From NCBI RefSeq assembly GCF_025989185.1, contig NZ_JAPDNT010000015.1:1-64000 (forward strand): 64,000 nucleotides of DNA. The letters are read 5' to 3'. Both the position numbers and the translations under genes were made by a program. The DNA is from Limobrevibacterium gyesilva (GTDB taxonomy: Bacteria > Pseudomonadota > Alphaproteobacteria > Acetobacterales > Acetobacteraceae). The notes under the pieces were generated by a model that had not been told where the DNA came from, searched no databases, and saw only the letters and a list, made by a program, of their open reading frames with translations. Below, in pieces: positions 44,144 through 52,829 of this stretch. Position 1 is the first letter of the stretch. Every line of letters begins with the position of its first letter.

Positions 44144-44230
44144 GCAGCAAGGCAGCTTCGGTTGCCTTCCTGCTTTCTTGGACGTTTCCTCCCTAAACTT
44201 GGCGGCGCTGCAAAGCGCCGCCACTTTTTT
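44144..44230 (+). ncRNA. Candidate small RNA, about 87 nt, with anti-Shine-Dalgarno stretch
   Basis: Three elements lie in order on the plus strand. First is a stable hairpin: GCAGCAAGGCA (44144-44154) pairs with TGCCTTCCTGC (44163-44173), capped by c(UUCG)g. Second is a 27-base unpaired linker holding CCTCCC (44188-44193), complementary to ribosome binding sites. Third is a perfect terminator stem. A promoter-like pair lies just upstream. No plus-strand gene precedes it, as both flanking genes run leftward, so the terminator has no other purpose. The layout resembles trans-acting regulatory RNAs of alphaproteobacteria. No homologue could be searched. Confidence 0.5.
44201..44230 (+). terminator. 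Strong Rho-independent terminator (orphan, plus strand)
   Basis: GGCGGCGCT (44201-44209), loop GCAA, AGCGCCGCC (44214-44222), then AC and six T (44225-44230). On the minus strand no T run follows the stem, so it acts rightward only. Confidence 0.85.
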
Positions 44231-44272
44231 ATCCGGCATGACATTTCTGGCCCCGGCGGCCGCCCCGACAGG

Positions 44273-45133
44273 TCAGGCGATGCCGAGTTCGGGGGCGGCG
44301 GCCAGCGTCGCGATCAACGCGGTGATGCGCTCCCGCATGGCGGCGAACCCCGGCAGGCGCTCGATCCGGGCCTCGTCCATATAGAGGCTGCGGTTGATCT
44401 CGATCTGCAGCGCGTGCACGCCTTCGCGCGGGCGGCCGTAATGGCGGGTGATGTAGCCGCCGGCATAGGGGTCGTTGCGCCGCACCGAGAAACCCAGGCC
44501 GATCAGCGTCTCCTCGATCAGGCGGACGGCCGGCGCCGCGCAGGTGGTGCCGTGCGCGTCGCCCAGGACGAAATCGGCGGCCGGGCGCGGGGCCATGCTG
44601 CCGCCGGGCATGGAATGGCAGTCGAGCAGCAGGCAGGCGCCGAATTGCGTCCGCGTCGCCTCGATCACGCCCCGAAGGGTCTCGTGATAGGGCTGCCACA
44701 GCGACCGCACCCGCGTCTCGGCATCGGCAAAGCGCAGCTTGCCGCGATAGATCGTCTCGCCGGAGGCGACCACCTTGGCGATGGTGCCGAGCCCGGCGCC
44801 GACCCGGGCGCTGCTGGTGTTCACCCAGGGCGGCAACTGCTCCTCGAACATGGCTGGATCGAGTTCCCACGGCTCGCGGTTGGGGTCGCAGAAGGCGCGC
44901 GGGAAGGTGGCGGCCAGCAGGGGGGCGCCGTACTGGGGGGCGGCGGCGAACAGTTCGTCGACGAAGCTGTCCTCACTGCGGCGCAGGCGCAGCCGGTCGA
45001 GTCGGGCGGCGGCGACGAAGGCGGGGGGATAGGTGCGGCCGGAATGCGGCGAGGCGAAGACGATCGGGACGGTCTGCCGTGCCGGGCGGGCCAGCGTGAC
45101 GGCGGGAGCGACATCGGGCAGCGGCAGGTCCAT
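44273..45133 (-). CDS. N-formylglutamate amidohydrolase family protein
   Basis: The 286 residues show FASPHSGRTYPPAF near the start, LLLDCHSMPGG with metal-binding residues in the middle and LQIEINRSLYMDEA near the end, the family signatures. The enzyme releases formate (or another acyl group) from glutamate, the last step of one histidine pathway, but no hut genes lie nearby. GTG 45190 has AAGGGG upstream and is an alternative start adding 19 residues. ATG 45133 fits the family length better. Confidence 0.88.
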   Translation of the reverse strand: MDLPLPDVAPAVTLARPARQTVPIVFASPHSGRTYPPAFVAAARLDRLRLRRSEDSFVDELFAAAPQYGAPLLAATFPRAFCDPNREPWELDPAMFEEQLPPWVNTSSARVGAGLGTIAKVVASGETIYRGKLRFADAETRVRSLWQPYHETLRGVIEATRTQFGACLLLDCHSMPGGSMAPRPAADFVLGDAHGTTCAAPAVRLIEETLIGLGFSVRRNDPYAGGYITRHYGRPREGVHALQIEINRSLYMDEARIERLPGFAAMRERITALIATLAAAPELGIA

Positions 45134-45242
45134 GCGCGTATTCAAGCCGCACTGCCCTGCGGCGGCAATCCATTCCGTCAGATCCCGCACTGCGGCCCCT
45201 TGCGGTCATCGCAGTAGCCGCGATACAAGCCGCGCATCGGAT

Positions 45243-45317
45243 GGGCGCGTAGCTCAGCGGGAGAGCACCACCTTGACACGGTGGGGGTCACAGGTTCAAT
45301 CCCTGTCGCGCCCACCA
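45243..45317 (+). tRNA. tRNA-Val (GAC)
   Basis: A full cloverleaf of 75 bases: acceptor GGGCGCG/CGCGCCC, D arm GCTC/GAGC, anticodon arm CCACC-TTGACAC-GGTGG giving anticodon GAC, T arm ACAGG-TTCAATC-CCTGT, and an encoded CCA end. It decodes GUC (and probably GUU). No duplicated 3' end is visible nearby, so no sign of integration at this tRNA. Confidence 0.97.
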
Positions 45318-45391
45318 TCCGATCTTACTGACATTGTTGGATAAGTCTTGGTCGGGCCGCGGTGCCGCAGTGCCCGGGCGCTACCCGCCTG

Positions 45392-46030
45392 CTACCCGGA
45401 CGCGAGGTCGGCCGCTTTCCGCTGCAGGCTTGCCAGCAATGCATCGCCGCCGCCGTGCATCAGGAAGGAGCGGAAATCCGACCGTTGGGTGGCGACGCGG
45501 CTGATCGCACCGTCCGCCAGCACGTCCACCGCCTTCCAGTTCGGCCCGGTCTGGCGCATCACGTAGTCGAGTTCATGCGTCTCGCCGGACGCGGGGATTA
45601 TCTTCGTCTGCAGGATAATCTGGTTGGCGCCGCCGCTCCGCACGTCGGGTTCGATGACGAAGCGCTGGCCCGTGAAGGTGTTGAAGCTGCTGACATAGGA
45701 GCTGATCGAGTAGCGCCGGAACGCCGCGAACAATGCGGCGTGCTGGTCGGCAGACAAGCTGTTCCACATCGGGCCGACGGACACCTGCAGTATCGTCGCG
45801 AGGTCGAGCGCCCGGTCGACCGCCGGCGCCAGCATATCGAAGCGTTGGCTGAACGGCGTTCGTGTGCCCGCGCGCATGATTCTCAGCAGCGAGTCATAGA
45901 GTCCCTGGATCGGCGCGACGACGGCCGGGTCGACAGCGGCGCACGCCGTACCGGGGCGTATCGCGGCGGCGATGGTCGCGCCCGCCCCGACCATCAGCAG
46001 ATATCGGCGATCGATCGCAACGGCCGGCAT
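45392..46030 (-). CDS. MlaC/Ttg2D-like periplasmic lipid-transport protein
   Basis: The 212 residues begin with a signal segment (RRYLLMVGAGATIAAA, cleavage near residue 31). The mature part has the MlaC pattern: YDSLLRIMRAGTRTPFSQRF, LSADQHAALFAAFRRYSIS, YVSSFNTFTGQRF and VDVLADGAISRVATQRSDF. MlaC proteins shuttle phospholipid between membranes, and HpnM relatives act with hopanoid lipids. No mlaABDEF or hpn gene adjoins. The 46051 gene ends 20 bp upstream in the same direction, so the two may be co-transcribed. Confidence 0.85.
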   Translation of the reverse strand: MPAVAIDRRYLLMVGAGATIAAAIRPGTACAAVDPAVVAPIQGLYDSLLRIMRAGTRTPFSQRFDMLAPAVDRALDLATILQVSVGPMWNSLSADQHAALFAAFRRYSISSYVSSFNTFTGQRFVIEPDVRSGGANQIILQTKIIPASGETHELDYVMRQTGPNWKAVDVLADGAISRVATQRSDFRSFLMHGGGDALLASLQRKAADLASG

Positions 46031-46050
46031 CCGGGTCCCCGCTCTTGCTG

Positions 46051-46572
46051 CTATTGGGCGTCACGCGCGGCTTGGGCGTTGCGGACAGCCTGCGATGTGC
46101 TGCCAATGCGCGCGCCCTGGATGACCGGGCGGGGCTTGCGGCTGGGCTGCGCCCGCATGCCTGGCGCGGCAGTCTGCCCCGCGTTGGGATGGCGCGGGGG
46201 CGTGGCGTGCTTGCGTGCGAGTGCTGCGTGCAGGAACGCCAGCGCATGTTCGCGCCGGGCCGCGGCTGCCAGTTGGTTGAGGCGGGCATTCGCCCGCTTC
46301 AGGGCCCGCGCGAACACCTGCTTCTTCGCCGCAAGGCCGCGCTCGCTCGGCGGTTCCGCCGTAACGTCCCGCGTGGCTGCCTTGCCGCTGCGCCGGCGGC
46401 GGCGCTCGCGGATGATGTCGCGGGCACGGCCGTGCCGTGCACGCAGCCAGCGCGTCAGGTCGAGCAGATCGCCGTGCGGCAGGTCATCCAGCGCCGGGTA
46501 GTGGCTTTGCTGCACGGGCGCCAACTCGTCCTGGGCCAGTAGCCGCCGCTCGGCGGCGAACTCCACGCCCAT
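46051..46572 (-). CDS. Basic conserved protein of unknown function
   Basis: The 173 residues are strongly basic. The N-terminal half has a well-formed stretch, HYPALDDLPHGDLLDLTRWL then ARDIIRERRRRRSGKA, followed by a long helical region (KKQVFARALKRANARLNQLA). The C-terminal third is disordered and Pro/Arg-rich. No signal peptide is seen. GGGAGAAG lies 6 bp before ATG 46572. The charge suggests nucleic acid or acidic-partner binding, which is only an inference. Confidence 0.65.
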   Translation of the reverse strand: MGVEFAAERRLLAQDELAPVQQSHYPALDDLPHGDLLDLTRWLRARHGRARDIIRERRRRRSGKAATRDVTAEPPSERGLAAKKQVFARALKRANARLNQLAAAARREHALAFLHAALARKHATPPRHPNAGQTAAPGMRAQPSRKPRPVIQGARIGSTSQAVRNAQAARDAQ

Positions 46573-46671
46573 CCGGTCTTCTCCCGAGATGCCGCTATGA
46601 TGATAGCGCGATAGCCCCGCGGGTGCTCGATCGCGACATCAAATCAACGCGCACGGGCTGGCGACGTCCGG

Positions 46672-47037
46672 TCACTCGGAGGCGCCACTTGGCCCGTTTA
46701 TCCGGTCCATGGTGATCCTGAGTTCCTGCTCGGCCCGCAATCTCTCCTCGGCGAGAAGCCCGAGATAGGCCGCATATTGCTGCGTGCTGCCGCTGTAGAC
46801 GCATTTGCAGACCAGAGGGTCGGCGAACAGATAGACCTGCCGGCCGTCCTGAACGCGGACGGAGAATTCGTGCGGCGGCAAAGCGTTGAGCGCCGTCAGT
46901 CCCTCCGGGCTTGTTGCCGGGATGGGCCTGAAGCCGGCCATGGCCATCAGGTTCTCCTTGTCGGCAACTTGCGCGCGGGTGCAGGCGCACACGAGAAGCG
47001 CCAATCCGCCGGCAACGAAAATCGGCGTTTTCGACAT
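46672..47037 (-). CDS. Small predicted lipoprotein of unknown function
   Basis: The 121 residues start MSKTPIFVAGGLALLVCACT; VCAC is an acceptable lipobox with C19 as the lipid-anchored residue. The mature part includes GFRPIPATSPEGLTALNALP and DPLVCKCVYSGSTQQYAAYL with a CxC pair, then a helical C-terminus. Start ATG 47037 is chosen for the signal; an upstream start would bury it. I do not know the family. It lies between the GMC oxidoreductase and the basic protein, all leftward. Confidence 0.7.
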   Translation of the reverse strand: MSKTPIFVAGGLALLVCACTRAQVADKENLMAMAGFRPIPATSPEGLTALNALPPHEFSVRVQDGRQVYLFADPLVCKCVYSGSTQQYAAYLGLLAEERLRAEQELRITMDRINGPSGASE

Positions 47038-47130
47038 GGCGGTCGCCCTGTTCCATGGCAGCGGCGCGCGAGCGGCCAAGGCTATTGAGTTGGTCCAGGG
47101 CGAAGCAAGACACGTGTCGCGGCGCGACGA

Positions 47131-48732
47131 TCAGTCGCCATGCAGGATCATGTCCGCACCCTTCTCGGCGATCATGATGGCGGTGGCGTTGGTGTTGCCG
47201 GATACCACGGTCGGCATCACCGAGGCGTCGATCACCCGCAGGCCAGCCACCCCCTTCACCCGCAGCGACGTGTCCACGACCGCCATGGGGCCGGGGCCCA
47301 TCATGCAGCTGCTGGTGGGGTGGAAGGTCGTGCCGCCGGTGGCGCGCACATGGTCGAGCAGCGCCGTGTCGGTGTCGGCGGCGGGGCCGGGCATGTACTC
47401 CTCGGTGACGTAGCGGCGCATCGCCTGGCTGGCGAACACGCGGCGGGAGACGTGCAGGCCGGCGACCATGGTGTCGCGGTCGGCCTGGGTCGAGAGGTAA
47501 TTCGGGTTCATCGCCGGCGCGGCTGTGGGGTCGGGCGAGGTGATGCGCAGCCAGCCGCGGCTTTCCGGGCGGCAGGGGATGGCGACCAGGGTGCAGCCGG
47601 GGAAGGCGTGCATGGCCTCGCCGGTCTTCTGCGAGCTGCCGGCAAGGAACTGGTACTGCACGTCCGGCGAGGCCAGCTCCGGCCGGGTCTTCACGAACAG
47701 GCCGATCGGGGCGGCGCCCATCATCAGCGCACCGCGGCGGGCCAGGACGTATTTCAGGCCCTCGCGGAGCTTCAGCACCCAGCTATGGGAGATATCGTTC
47801 AGCGTGTTGGCGTTGCGGCAGCGATAGATCATGCGCCCGCCCAGATGGTCCTGCAGGTTCTCGCCCACGCCCGGCAGGTCGTGCGCAACCGGGATGCCCA
47901 GCGACTGCAGCAGCGCGCCCGGGCCGATGCCCGAGAGCTGCAGGAGCTGCGGCGAGGCGATGGAGCCGCCGGACAGCAGCACCTCCCGCTTCGCGCGCAC
48001 CTGGTGGATGGCACCGTTCTGGCGGTATTCCACGCCCACGGCGCGGCCGCCCTGCACCAGCACGCGGTGGGTCAGCGCGTGCACCTCCACGCGCAGGTTG
48101 GGCCGCCGCATGGCCGGGCGCAGGAACGCGACCGCGGTGCTGCTGCGCCGCCGCTTCCAGACCGTGACCTGCAGCGGGCCCACACCTTCCTGGTCGGCGC
48201 CGTTGAAATCGTCGTTGCGCGGGTAGCCAGCTTCCTGGGCGCCGGCGATGAAGGCGTCGTGCAGCTCGTGGCGGGCGCGCAGGTCGGAGACGCCGAGCGG
48301 GCCTCCGGCGCCATGGTAGGCGTCGGTGCCGCGCTCCTGGTTCTCGGATTTGCGGAAATACGGCAGCACGTCGTCGTACGACCAACCGGTGTTGCCGAGC
48401 TGACGCCAGAGGTCGAAATCCTGCTTCTGGCCGCGGATGTAGATCAGCCCGTTGATGGCGCTGGAGCCGCCGAGCACCTTGCCGCGCGGCCAGGAGATGC
48501 GGCGGTTGTTCAGCTCCGGCTGCGGCTCGGTCTCATAGTACCAGGCGACCTTGGGATTGTAGATGTTGCGGTAGAAGCCTGCGGGGATGTGGATCCAGGG
48601 GTCGCGGTCCGGCCCGCCCGCCTCCAGCAGCAGCACCTTGGTGCCGGGGGCGGCGCTCAGCCGGTTGGCCAGCACGCAGCCGGCCGATCCCGCGCCCACG
48701 ATGACGAAGTCGAATTCGGCCGCGTTCTGCAT
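47131..48732 (-). CDS. GMC-family FAD oxidoreductase (choline/alcohol dehydrogenase type)
   Basis: The 533 residues open with the FAD motif FVIVGAGSAGCVLANRLSAA. They continue with SWPRGKVLGGSSAINGLIYI (GMC signature 1), LLSGGSIASPQLLQLSGIGP (signature 2) and the C-terminal active-site region TTFHPTSSCMMG and VVSGNTNAT. The protein is probably a cytoplasmic or membrane-associated alcohol dehydrogenase. BetA-type choline oxidation is possible, but no betB or betI adjoins. GGGGGAAA precedes ATG 48732. Confidence 0.92.
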   Translation of the reverse strand: MQNAAEFDFVIVGAGSAGCVLANRLSAAPGTKVLLLEAGGPDRDPWIHIPAGFYRNIYNPKVAWYYETEPQPELNNRRISWPRGKVLGGSSAINGLIYIRGQKQDFDLWRQLGNTGWSYDDVLPYFRKSENQERGTDAYHGAGGPLGVSDLRARHELHDAFIAGAQEAGYPRNDDFNGADQEGVGPLQVTVWKRRRSSTAVAFLRPAMRRPNLRVEVHALTHRVLVQGGRAVGVEYRQNGAIHQVRAKREVLLSGGSIASPQLLQLSGIGPGALLQSLGIPVAHDLPGVGENLQDHLGGRMIYRCRNANTLNDISHSWVLKLREGLKYVLARRGALMMGAAPIGLFVKTRPELASPDVQYQFLAGSSQKTGEAMHAFPGCTLVAIPCRPESRGWLRITSPDPTAAPAMNPNYLSTQADRDTMVAGLHVSRRVFASQAMRRYVTEEYMPGPAADTDTALLDHVRATGGTTFHPTSSCMMGPGPMAVVDTSLRVKGVAGLRVIDASVMPTVVSGNTNATAIMIAEKGADMILHGD

Positions 48733-48787
48733 GGCGTTTCCCCCGTTTGGCGCCGACTATGCCAAGGGGCCGGAGAAACGGAAGTGG

Positions 48788-49459
48788 TCAGTCCTGCAGG
48801 AACGGGTTGGTCTGGCGCTCGCTGCCGATGCTGGAGGCGGGGCCGTGGCCGCAGATGAAGGTCATGTCGTCGCCCAGCGGCAGTAGCTTCTGCTTGATGC
48901 CGGACAGCAGCGCCTCGCTATCGCCATACGGGAAATCGGTGCGCCCGACCGAGCCCTTGAAGATGGTATCGCCGGTGAAGGCGAAGCGCTGCGTCTGTTC
49001 CACGAAGACGATGTGGCCGGGCGTGTGGCCGGGCACGTGCAGCACCTCGAAGCGCAGCGCCCCCAGCTCGACAGTGTCGCCCTCGGCCAGCCAGCGGTCG
49101 GGCAGGACGTTGCGCAGGCCGGTCATGCCGAAGGCCTTCTGCGCCTCCTCGATGCCTTCGAGCAGGAAGCGGTCGCGCTCGTCCGGGCCCAGCAGCGGCA
49201 CGGGGGGCAGGCCGCTATTGGCGCGGGCTTCGTCGAGCACGCCCTTCAGCGCCTTGGCGCCGCCGGCGTGGTCGAGATGGCCGTGCGTGAGCAGAACCAG
49301 CTCGACCTTCAGCCCCATGCGGTCCACCGTATCCAGGATCTTTCCGGGCTCGCCGCCGGGATCGACGATGGCGGCGCGCATGCTGCCGGTCTCCCAGAGC
49401 AGGCTGCAGTTCTGCTGGAAGACGGTGACGGGGATGACGGCAATCTGGAAGGGCGGCAT
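48788..49459 (-). CDS. Metallo-beta-lactamase-fold hydrolase (glyoxalase II-like)
   Basis: The 223 residues carry the MBL motif THGHLDHAGG, then LHVPGHTPGHIVF, FTGDTIFKGSVGRTDFP and ICGHGPASSIGSERQTNPF. The last two regions mark the YcbL/GloB-like subgroup of hydroxyacylglutathione hydrolase or related thioesterases. ATG 49459 is 86 bp past the phoB stop in the same direction, so read-through from the phosphate regulon is possible. Confidence 0.9.
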   Translation of the reverse strand: MPPFQIAVIPVTVFQQNCSLLWETGSMRAAIVDPGGEPGKILDTVDRMGLKVELVLLTHGHLDHAGGAKALKGVLDEARANSGLPPVPLLGPDERDRFLLEGIEEAQKAFGMTGLRNVLPDRWLAEGDTVELGALRFEVLHVPGHTPGHIVFVEQTQRFAFTGDTIFKGSVGRTDFPYGDSEALLSGIKQKLLPLGDDMTFICGHGPASSIGSERQTNPFLQD

Positions 49460-49545
49460 CGCAGGCTCCGGCGAGGGGTGGGCAGACGATGCCCTTACTC
49501 CGCCAGCGGACGGGGGGCCACTTCGAATCGACCAGGCCCGATGGC

Positions 49546-50274
49546 TCAGACGGGCTCGGTATCCAGCGAGTAGCCGGCGGCGCGCACGGTGCGGACGACG
49601 TCGAGCTCGTCCTCGCCGTTGATCGACTTGCGCAGGCGGCGGATATGCACGTCGACGGTCCGAGGTTCCACGTGGATGTCCTTGCCCCATACGGCGTCGA
49701 GCAGCTCCTCGCGCGAGAACACGCGGCGCGGGTGCTGCATGAAGAATTCCAGCAGGCGGAACTCGGTAGGGCCCAGATGGATCGGCCGGCCGTTGCGCTG
49801 CACGCGGTGGGCGGCCAGGTCCATGGTGATGTCGTGGAAGGTCAGGCAGCCCTTGGTGGATACCGCGTTGGAGCGGCGCAGCAGGGCGCGCATGCGGGCG
49901 AGCAGGGCATCCATGCTGAACGGCTTGGTGATGTAGTCGTCCGCACCGGTGTTGAGGCCGCGCACGGCGTCCTGGTCCTCGGTACGGGCGGTGACCATGA
50001 TCACCGGCAGGTCGCGGGTGGCGGGGCGGCGGCGGATCTGGCGGCAGACCTCGATGCCGGACATCACCGGCAGCATCCAGTCGAGCAGGACCAGGTCCGG
50101 CTGGGCCTCGGCGATGCGGGTCAGCGCCTCCTGGCCGTCGCCGGCTTCCTCGACGCGGAAGCCCTGCTTTTCCAGGTTGTAGCGCAGCATGGTGGCGATC
50201 GCCGCCTCGTCCTCGACGACGAGGACGAGAGGCTTGGCCAGGGAGGACGTGCCGTTGGACAGGGCGTCGAGCAT
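49546..50274 (-). CDS. phoB: Phosphate regulon response regulator PhoB
   Basis: The 242 residues have a receiver domain (E21, D22, phosphorylated D65 in LVLLDWMLP, T95, K117) and an OmpR/PhoB winged helix (LTFHDITMDLAAHRV, LGPTEFRLLEFFMQHP, VEPRTVDVHIRRLRKSI). PhoB binds Pho boxes when phosphate is low. It follows phoU by 47 bp, and the PhoR kinase gene is absent from both sides here. ATG 50274 (GAAAGAG upstream) is preferred over ATG 50310, which has no ribosome site. Confidence 0.93.
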   Translation of the reverse strand: MLDALSNGTSSLAKPLVLVVEDEAAIATMLRYNLEKQGFRVEEAGDGQEALTRIAEAQPDLVLLDWMLPVMSGIEVCRQIRRRPATRDLPVIMVTARTEDQDAVRGLNTGADDYITKPFSMDALLARMRALLRRSNAVSTKGCLTFHDITMDLAAHRVQRNGRPIHLGPTEFRLLEFFMQHPRRVFSREELLDAVWGKDIHVEPRTVDVHIRRLRKSINGEDELDVVRTVRAAGYSLDTEPV

Positions 50275-50321
50275 GCGGGGATCTCTTTCGTCGCGGGCGC
50301 GTGGGGTCATGGGCGAGGGGA

Positions 50322-51035
50322 TCAGGCGCGCGGCGGCCGCACCACGGCATAGGCCGAGCTGTCGCCTTTCGGCCGGATGTCCGCCAGCGGCTCGCCACGG
50401 ACGGCGTAGTAGACCAGCTCGGCGATGTTGGTGGCGTGGTCGCCGATCCGCTCGAGGTTCTTGGCGATGAACAGCAGGTGGATGCAGGGCGTGATGTTGC
50501 GCGGGTCCTCCATCATGTAGGTGATGAGCTCGCGGAACAGGGCATTGTAGATCTCGTCGATCACCTCGTCGGAGCGCCAGACCTGCAGCGCCTTGTCGGT
50601 GTCGTTTTCGCCGATGGCGTCGATGATGGTCTTGAGGTTCTCCTGCACCAGGCGGGACATGTGGGCGAGGCCGGTGAGGGTGTAGGGCAGGGCAAACTGG
50701 TCCAGCACCAGGCTGCGCTTGGCCACGTTGGTGGCGTAGTCGCCGATGCGCTCGAGCGCGCCGGTGATCTTCAGCGCGGCGACGATGTGGCGCAGGTCCT
50801 GGGCCAGCGGCTGGCGCAGGGCGAGCAGGCGGATGACGTATTGCTCCACCTCGCGCTCCAGCGCGTCGACCGCGGGGTCGGCGTCCACCGCCTGGCTGGC
50901 GGCGGCAGCGTCCTTGTCGATGACGGCGCGGCTGGCCAGGGCCACCTGGCTTTCCACCATGCCGCCCATCTCGGTGATCAGGGCCTGCAGGCGCTTCAGT
51001 TCCTGTTCGAAGCTCTTCACGATGTGCTCGGCCAT
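50322..51035 (-). CDS. phoU: Phosphate signalling protein PhoU
   Basis: The 237 residues form the two three-helix bundles of PhoU. Metal-binding motifs occur in each half: ALERIGDYATNVAK and LERIGDHATNIAEL. PhoU couples the Pst transporter to the PhoR kinase and limits phosphate uptake. It lies 22 bp after pstB. Confidence 0.95.
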   Translation of the reverse strand: MAEHIVKSFEQELKRLQALITEMGGMVESQVALASRAVIDKDAAAASQAVDADPAVDALEREVEQYVIRLLALRQPLAQDLRHIVAALKITGALERIGDYATNVAKRSLVLDQFALPYTLTGLAHMSRLVQENLKTIIDAIGENDTDKALQVWRSDEVIDEIYNALFRELITYMMEDPRNITPCIHLLFIAKNLERIGDHATNIAELVYYAVRGEPLADIRPKGDSSAYAVVRPPRA

Positions 51036-51057
51036 TTCAGGGCGTTGAATCCTCTGC

Positions 51058-51888
51058 TCAGCCAAACCGGCCGGTGATGTATTCCTGCGTGCGGCGCTCG
51101 CGCGGGGCGGTGAACATCTGCGTGGCGCTGCCGACCTCCACCATCTCACCCAGGTAGAAGAAGGCCACCTGGTCGGCGCAGCGGGCCGCCTGCTGCATGT
51201 TGTGGGTGACGATGGCGATGGTGAAGTCGCGCTTCAGTTCGTCGATCAGCTCCTCGATCTTCAGCGTGCTGATCGGGTCGAGCGCGCTGGTGGGCTCGTC
51301 GAACAGGATCACTTCCGGGCGCACCGCGATGGTGCGGGCGATGCACAGGCGCTGCTGCTGGCCGCCGGACAGGCCGGTGGCCGAGGTGTTCAGGCGGTCC
51401 TTCACCTCGTCCCACAAGGCGGCGCGGGTCAGCGACCATTCCACCCTCTCTTCCATCTCCGCCTTGCTGGGCCGTTCGTGCAGCTTCACGCCGAAGGTGA
51501 TGTTCTCGTGGATCGTCATCGGGAACGGGGTGGGCTTCTGGAACACCATGCCGACGCGGCTGCGCAGGTTGTTCAGGTCCACGCCGGGCGCGATGATGTT
51601 CTCGCCGTCCATCAGCACCTCGCCGACGGCGCGCTGGCCGGGATAGAGGTCGTACATCCGGTTCAGGCAGCGCAGCAGGGTGGACTTGCCGCAGCCCGAC
51701 GGGCCGATCATGCCGGTGACCTGGCGGTCCGGCAGGTCGAGGTTGATCGCTTTCAGCGCCTTGTTGGCACCGTAGTAGAAATCGAGGTTGCGGATCGAGA
51801 TGCGGGGCGCGTTCAGGCCGGCGGACGCGCGTGCCTCCAGGGCGCCGATTGTTGGTCTTGTTCCGGTTTCCGGCATGGCTGTACTCAT
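51058..51888 (-). CDS. pstB: Phosphate ABC transporter ATPase PstB
   Basis: The 276 residues show Walker [10 protein letters not shown], PstB-specific [30 protein letters not shown], signature [13 protein letters not shown] and Walker [13 protein letters not shown]. It energises high-affinity phosphate uptake. ATG 51888 or the ATG four codons later may be used. It is 38 bp after pstA. Confidence 0.95.
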   Translation of the reverse strand: MSTAMPETGTRPTIGALEARASAGLNAPRISIRNLDFYYGANKALKAINLDLPDRQVTGMIGPSGCGKSTLLRCLNRMYDLYPGQRAVGEVLMDGENIIAPGVDLNNLRSRVGMVFQKPTPFPMTIHENITFGVKLHERPSKAEMEERVEWSLTRAALWDEVKDRLNTSATGLSGGQQQRLCIARTIAVRPEVILFDEPTSALDPISTLKIEELIDELKRDFTIAIVTHNMQQAARCADQVAFFYLGEMVEVGSATQMFTAPRERRTQEYITGRFG

Positions 51889-51926
51889 GGGTCAGGGATC
51901 CGGCAGGTTCGGTGTCAGGCGGTTGT

Positions 51927-52829
51927 TCAGTGGCGGGGGCGAAGGATCAGGCGTGCGAGGATGTTGAGCGCGAGCACGCCGAAGGTGATCAGCAGGGCCC
52001 CGACCCAGGCGAGCTGCACCCAGTCGTCGAAAGCCGAGCCGGCATACTGGTAGATGGTCACGGGCAGGCTGGACATCGGCTGGGTGAGGCTGACCGACCA
52101 GTTGAGGTTGCCGAGCGAGGTGAACAGCAGCGGCGCGGTTTCGCCGGCGACGCGGGCGATGGCCAGCAGCACGCCGGTGGCGATGCCGTCGATGGCGGCG
52201 CGGTAGCAGACGAAGACGGTCGTCTTCCATTTCGGCGCGCCCAGGGCCGCGGCGGCCTCGCGCAGGGCCACGGGGATCAGGCGCAGCATGTCCTCGGTGG
52301 TGCGCACCACGATGGGGATGACGATCACTGCCAGCGCGGCGCAGCCGGCGATGCCGGAGAAGCCGTTGAACGGGTTCACCAGCACCTGGTAGATGAACAG
52401 GCCGATTAGGATCGAGGGCGCGGACAGCAGCACGTCGGAGACGAAGCGCACCGCGTTGCCCAGCGCCGAGCCGCGCGCGTATTCCGCGAGGTAGGTGCCG
52501 ACCAGCAGGCCGATCGGGGTGCCGATCGCGGTGCCGATGGCGGTCTGGATCAGGCTGCCGACGATGGCGTTCAGCAGGCCGCCATTGGACCCCGGCGGCC
52601 GGGTCGTCTCGGTGAACACCGACAAATGCAGGCCGGGCAGGCCGAGCCACAGCAGGGTGATGAGGATGGCCGCCAGGAAGGCCAGCCCGATCAGGGTGGC
52701 GACAATGCACAGGCCCTTGGAGATGTAGTTGATGCGCTTGCGCCGGCGTGACAACCGCTGGGCGATACGCGGGTCGCGCGACGGGAACAGGTGGGCGTTG
52801 CCGGCCGTGCCGGTGAGGGTGGTGCTCAT
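51927..52829 (-). CDS. pstA: Phosphate ABC transporter permease PstA
   Basis: The 300 residues form about six membrane helices after a basic N-terminus ([13 protein letters not shown]). Typical stretches are [20 protein letters not shown], the EAA loop [17 protein letters not shown], and [17 protein letters not shown] near the end. Its ATG overlaps the pstC stop (ATGA), so the two halves of the channel are coupled. Confidence 0.94.
   Translation of the reverse strand: MSTTLTGTAGNAHLFPSRDPRIAQRLSRRRKRINYISKGLCIVATLIGLAFLAAILITLLWLGLPGLHLSVFTETTRPPGSNGGLLNAIVGSLIQTAIGTAIGTPIGLLVGTYLAEYARGSALGNAVRFVSDVLLSAPSILIGLFIYQVLVNPFNGFSGIAGCAALAVIVIPIVVRTTEDMLRLIPVALREAAAALGAPKWKTTVFVCYRAAIDGIATGVLLAIARVAGETAPLLFTSLGNLNWSVSLTQPMSSLPVTIYQYAGSAFDDWVQLAWVGALLITFGVLALNILARLILRPRH

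Noticed and set aside
44014..44196. A 60-residue plus-strand open frame
   Set aside because: No ribosome site, no family, and it overlaps the promoter and first hairpin of the better-supported small RNA candidate.
45243..45391. tRNA-Val as an integration site for a mobile island
   Set aside because: No integrase gene and no repeated copy of the tRNA 3' end was seen in the window.
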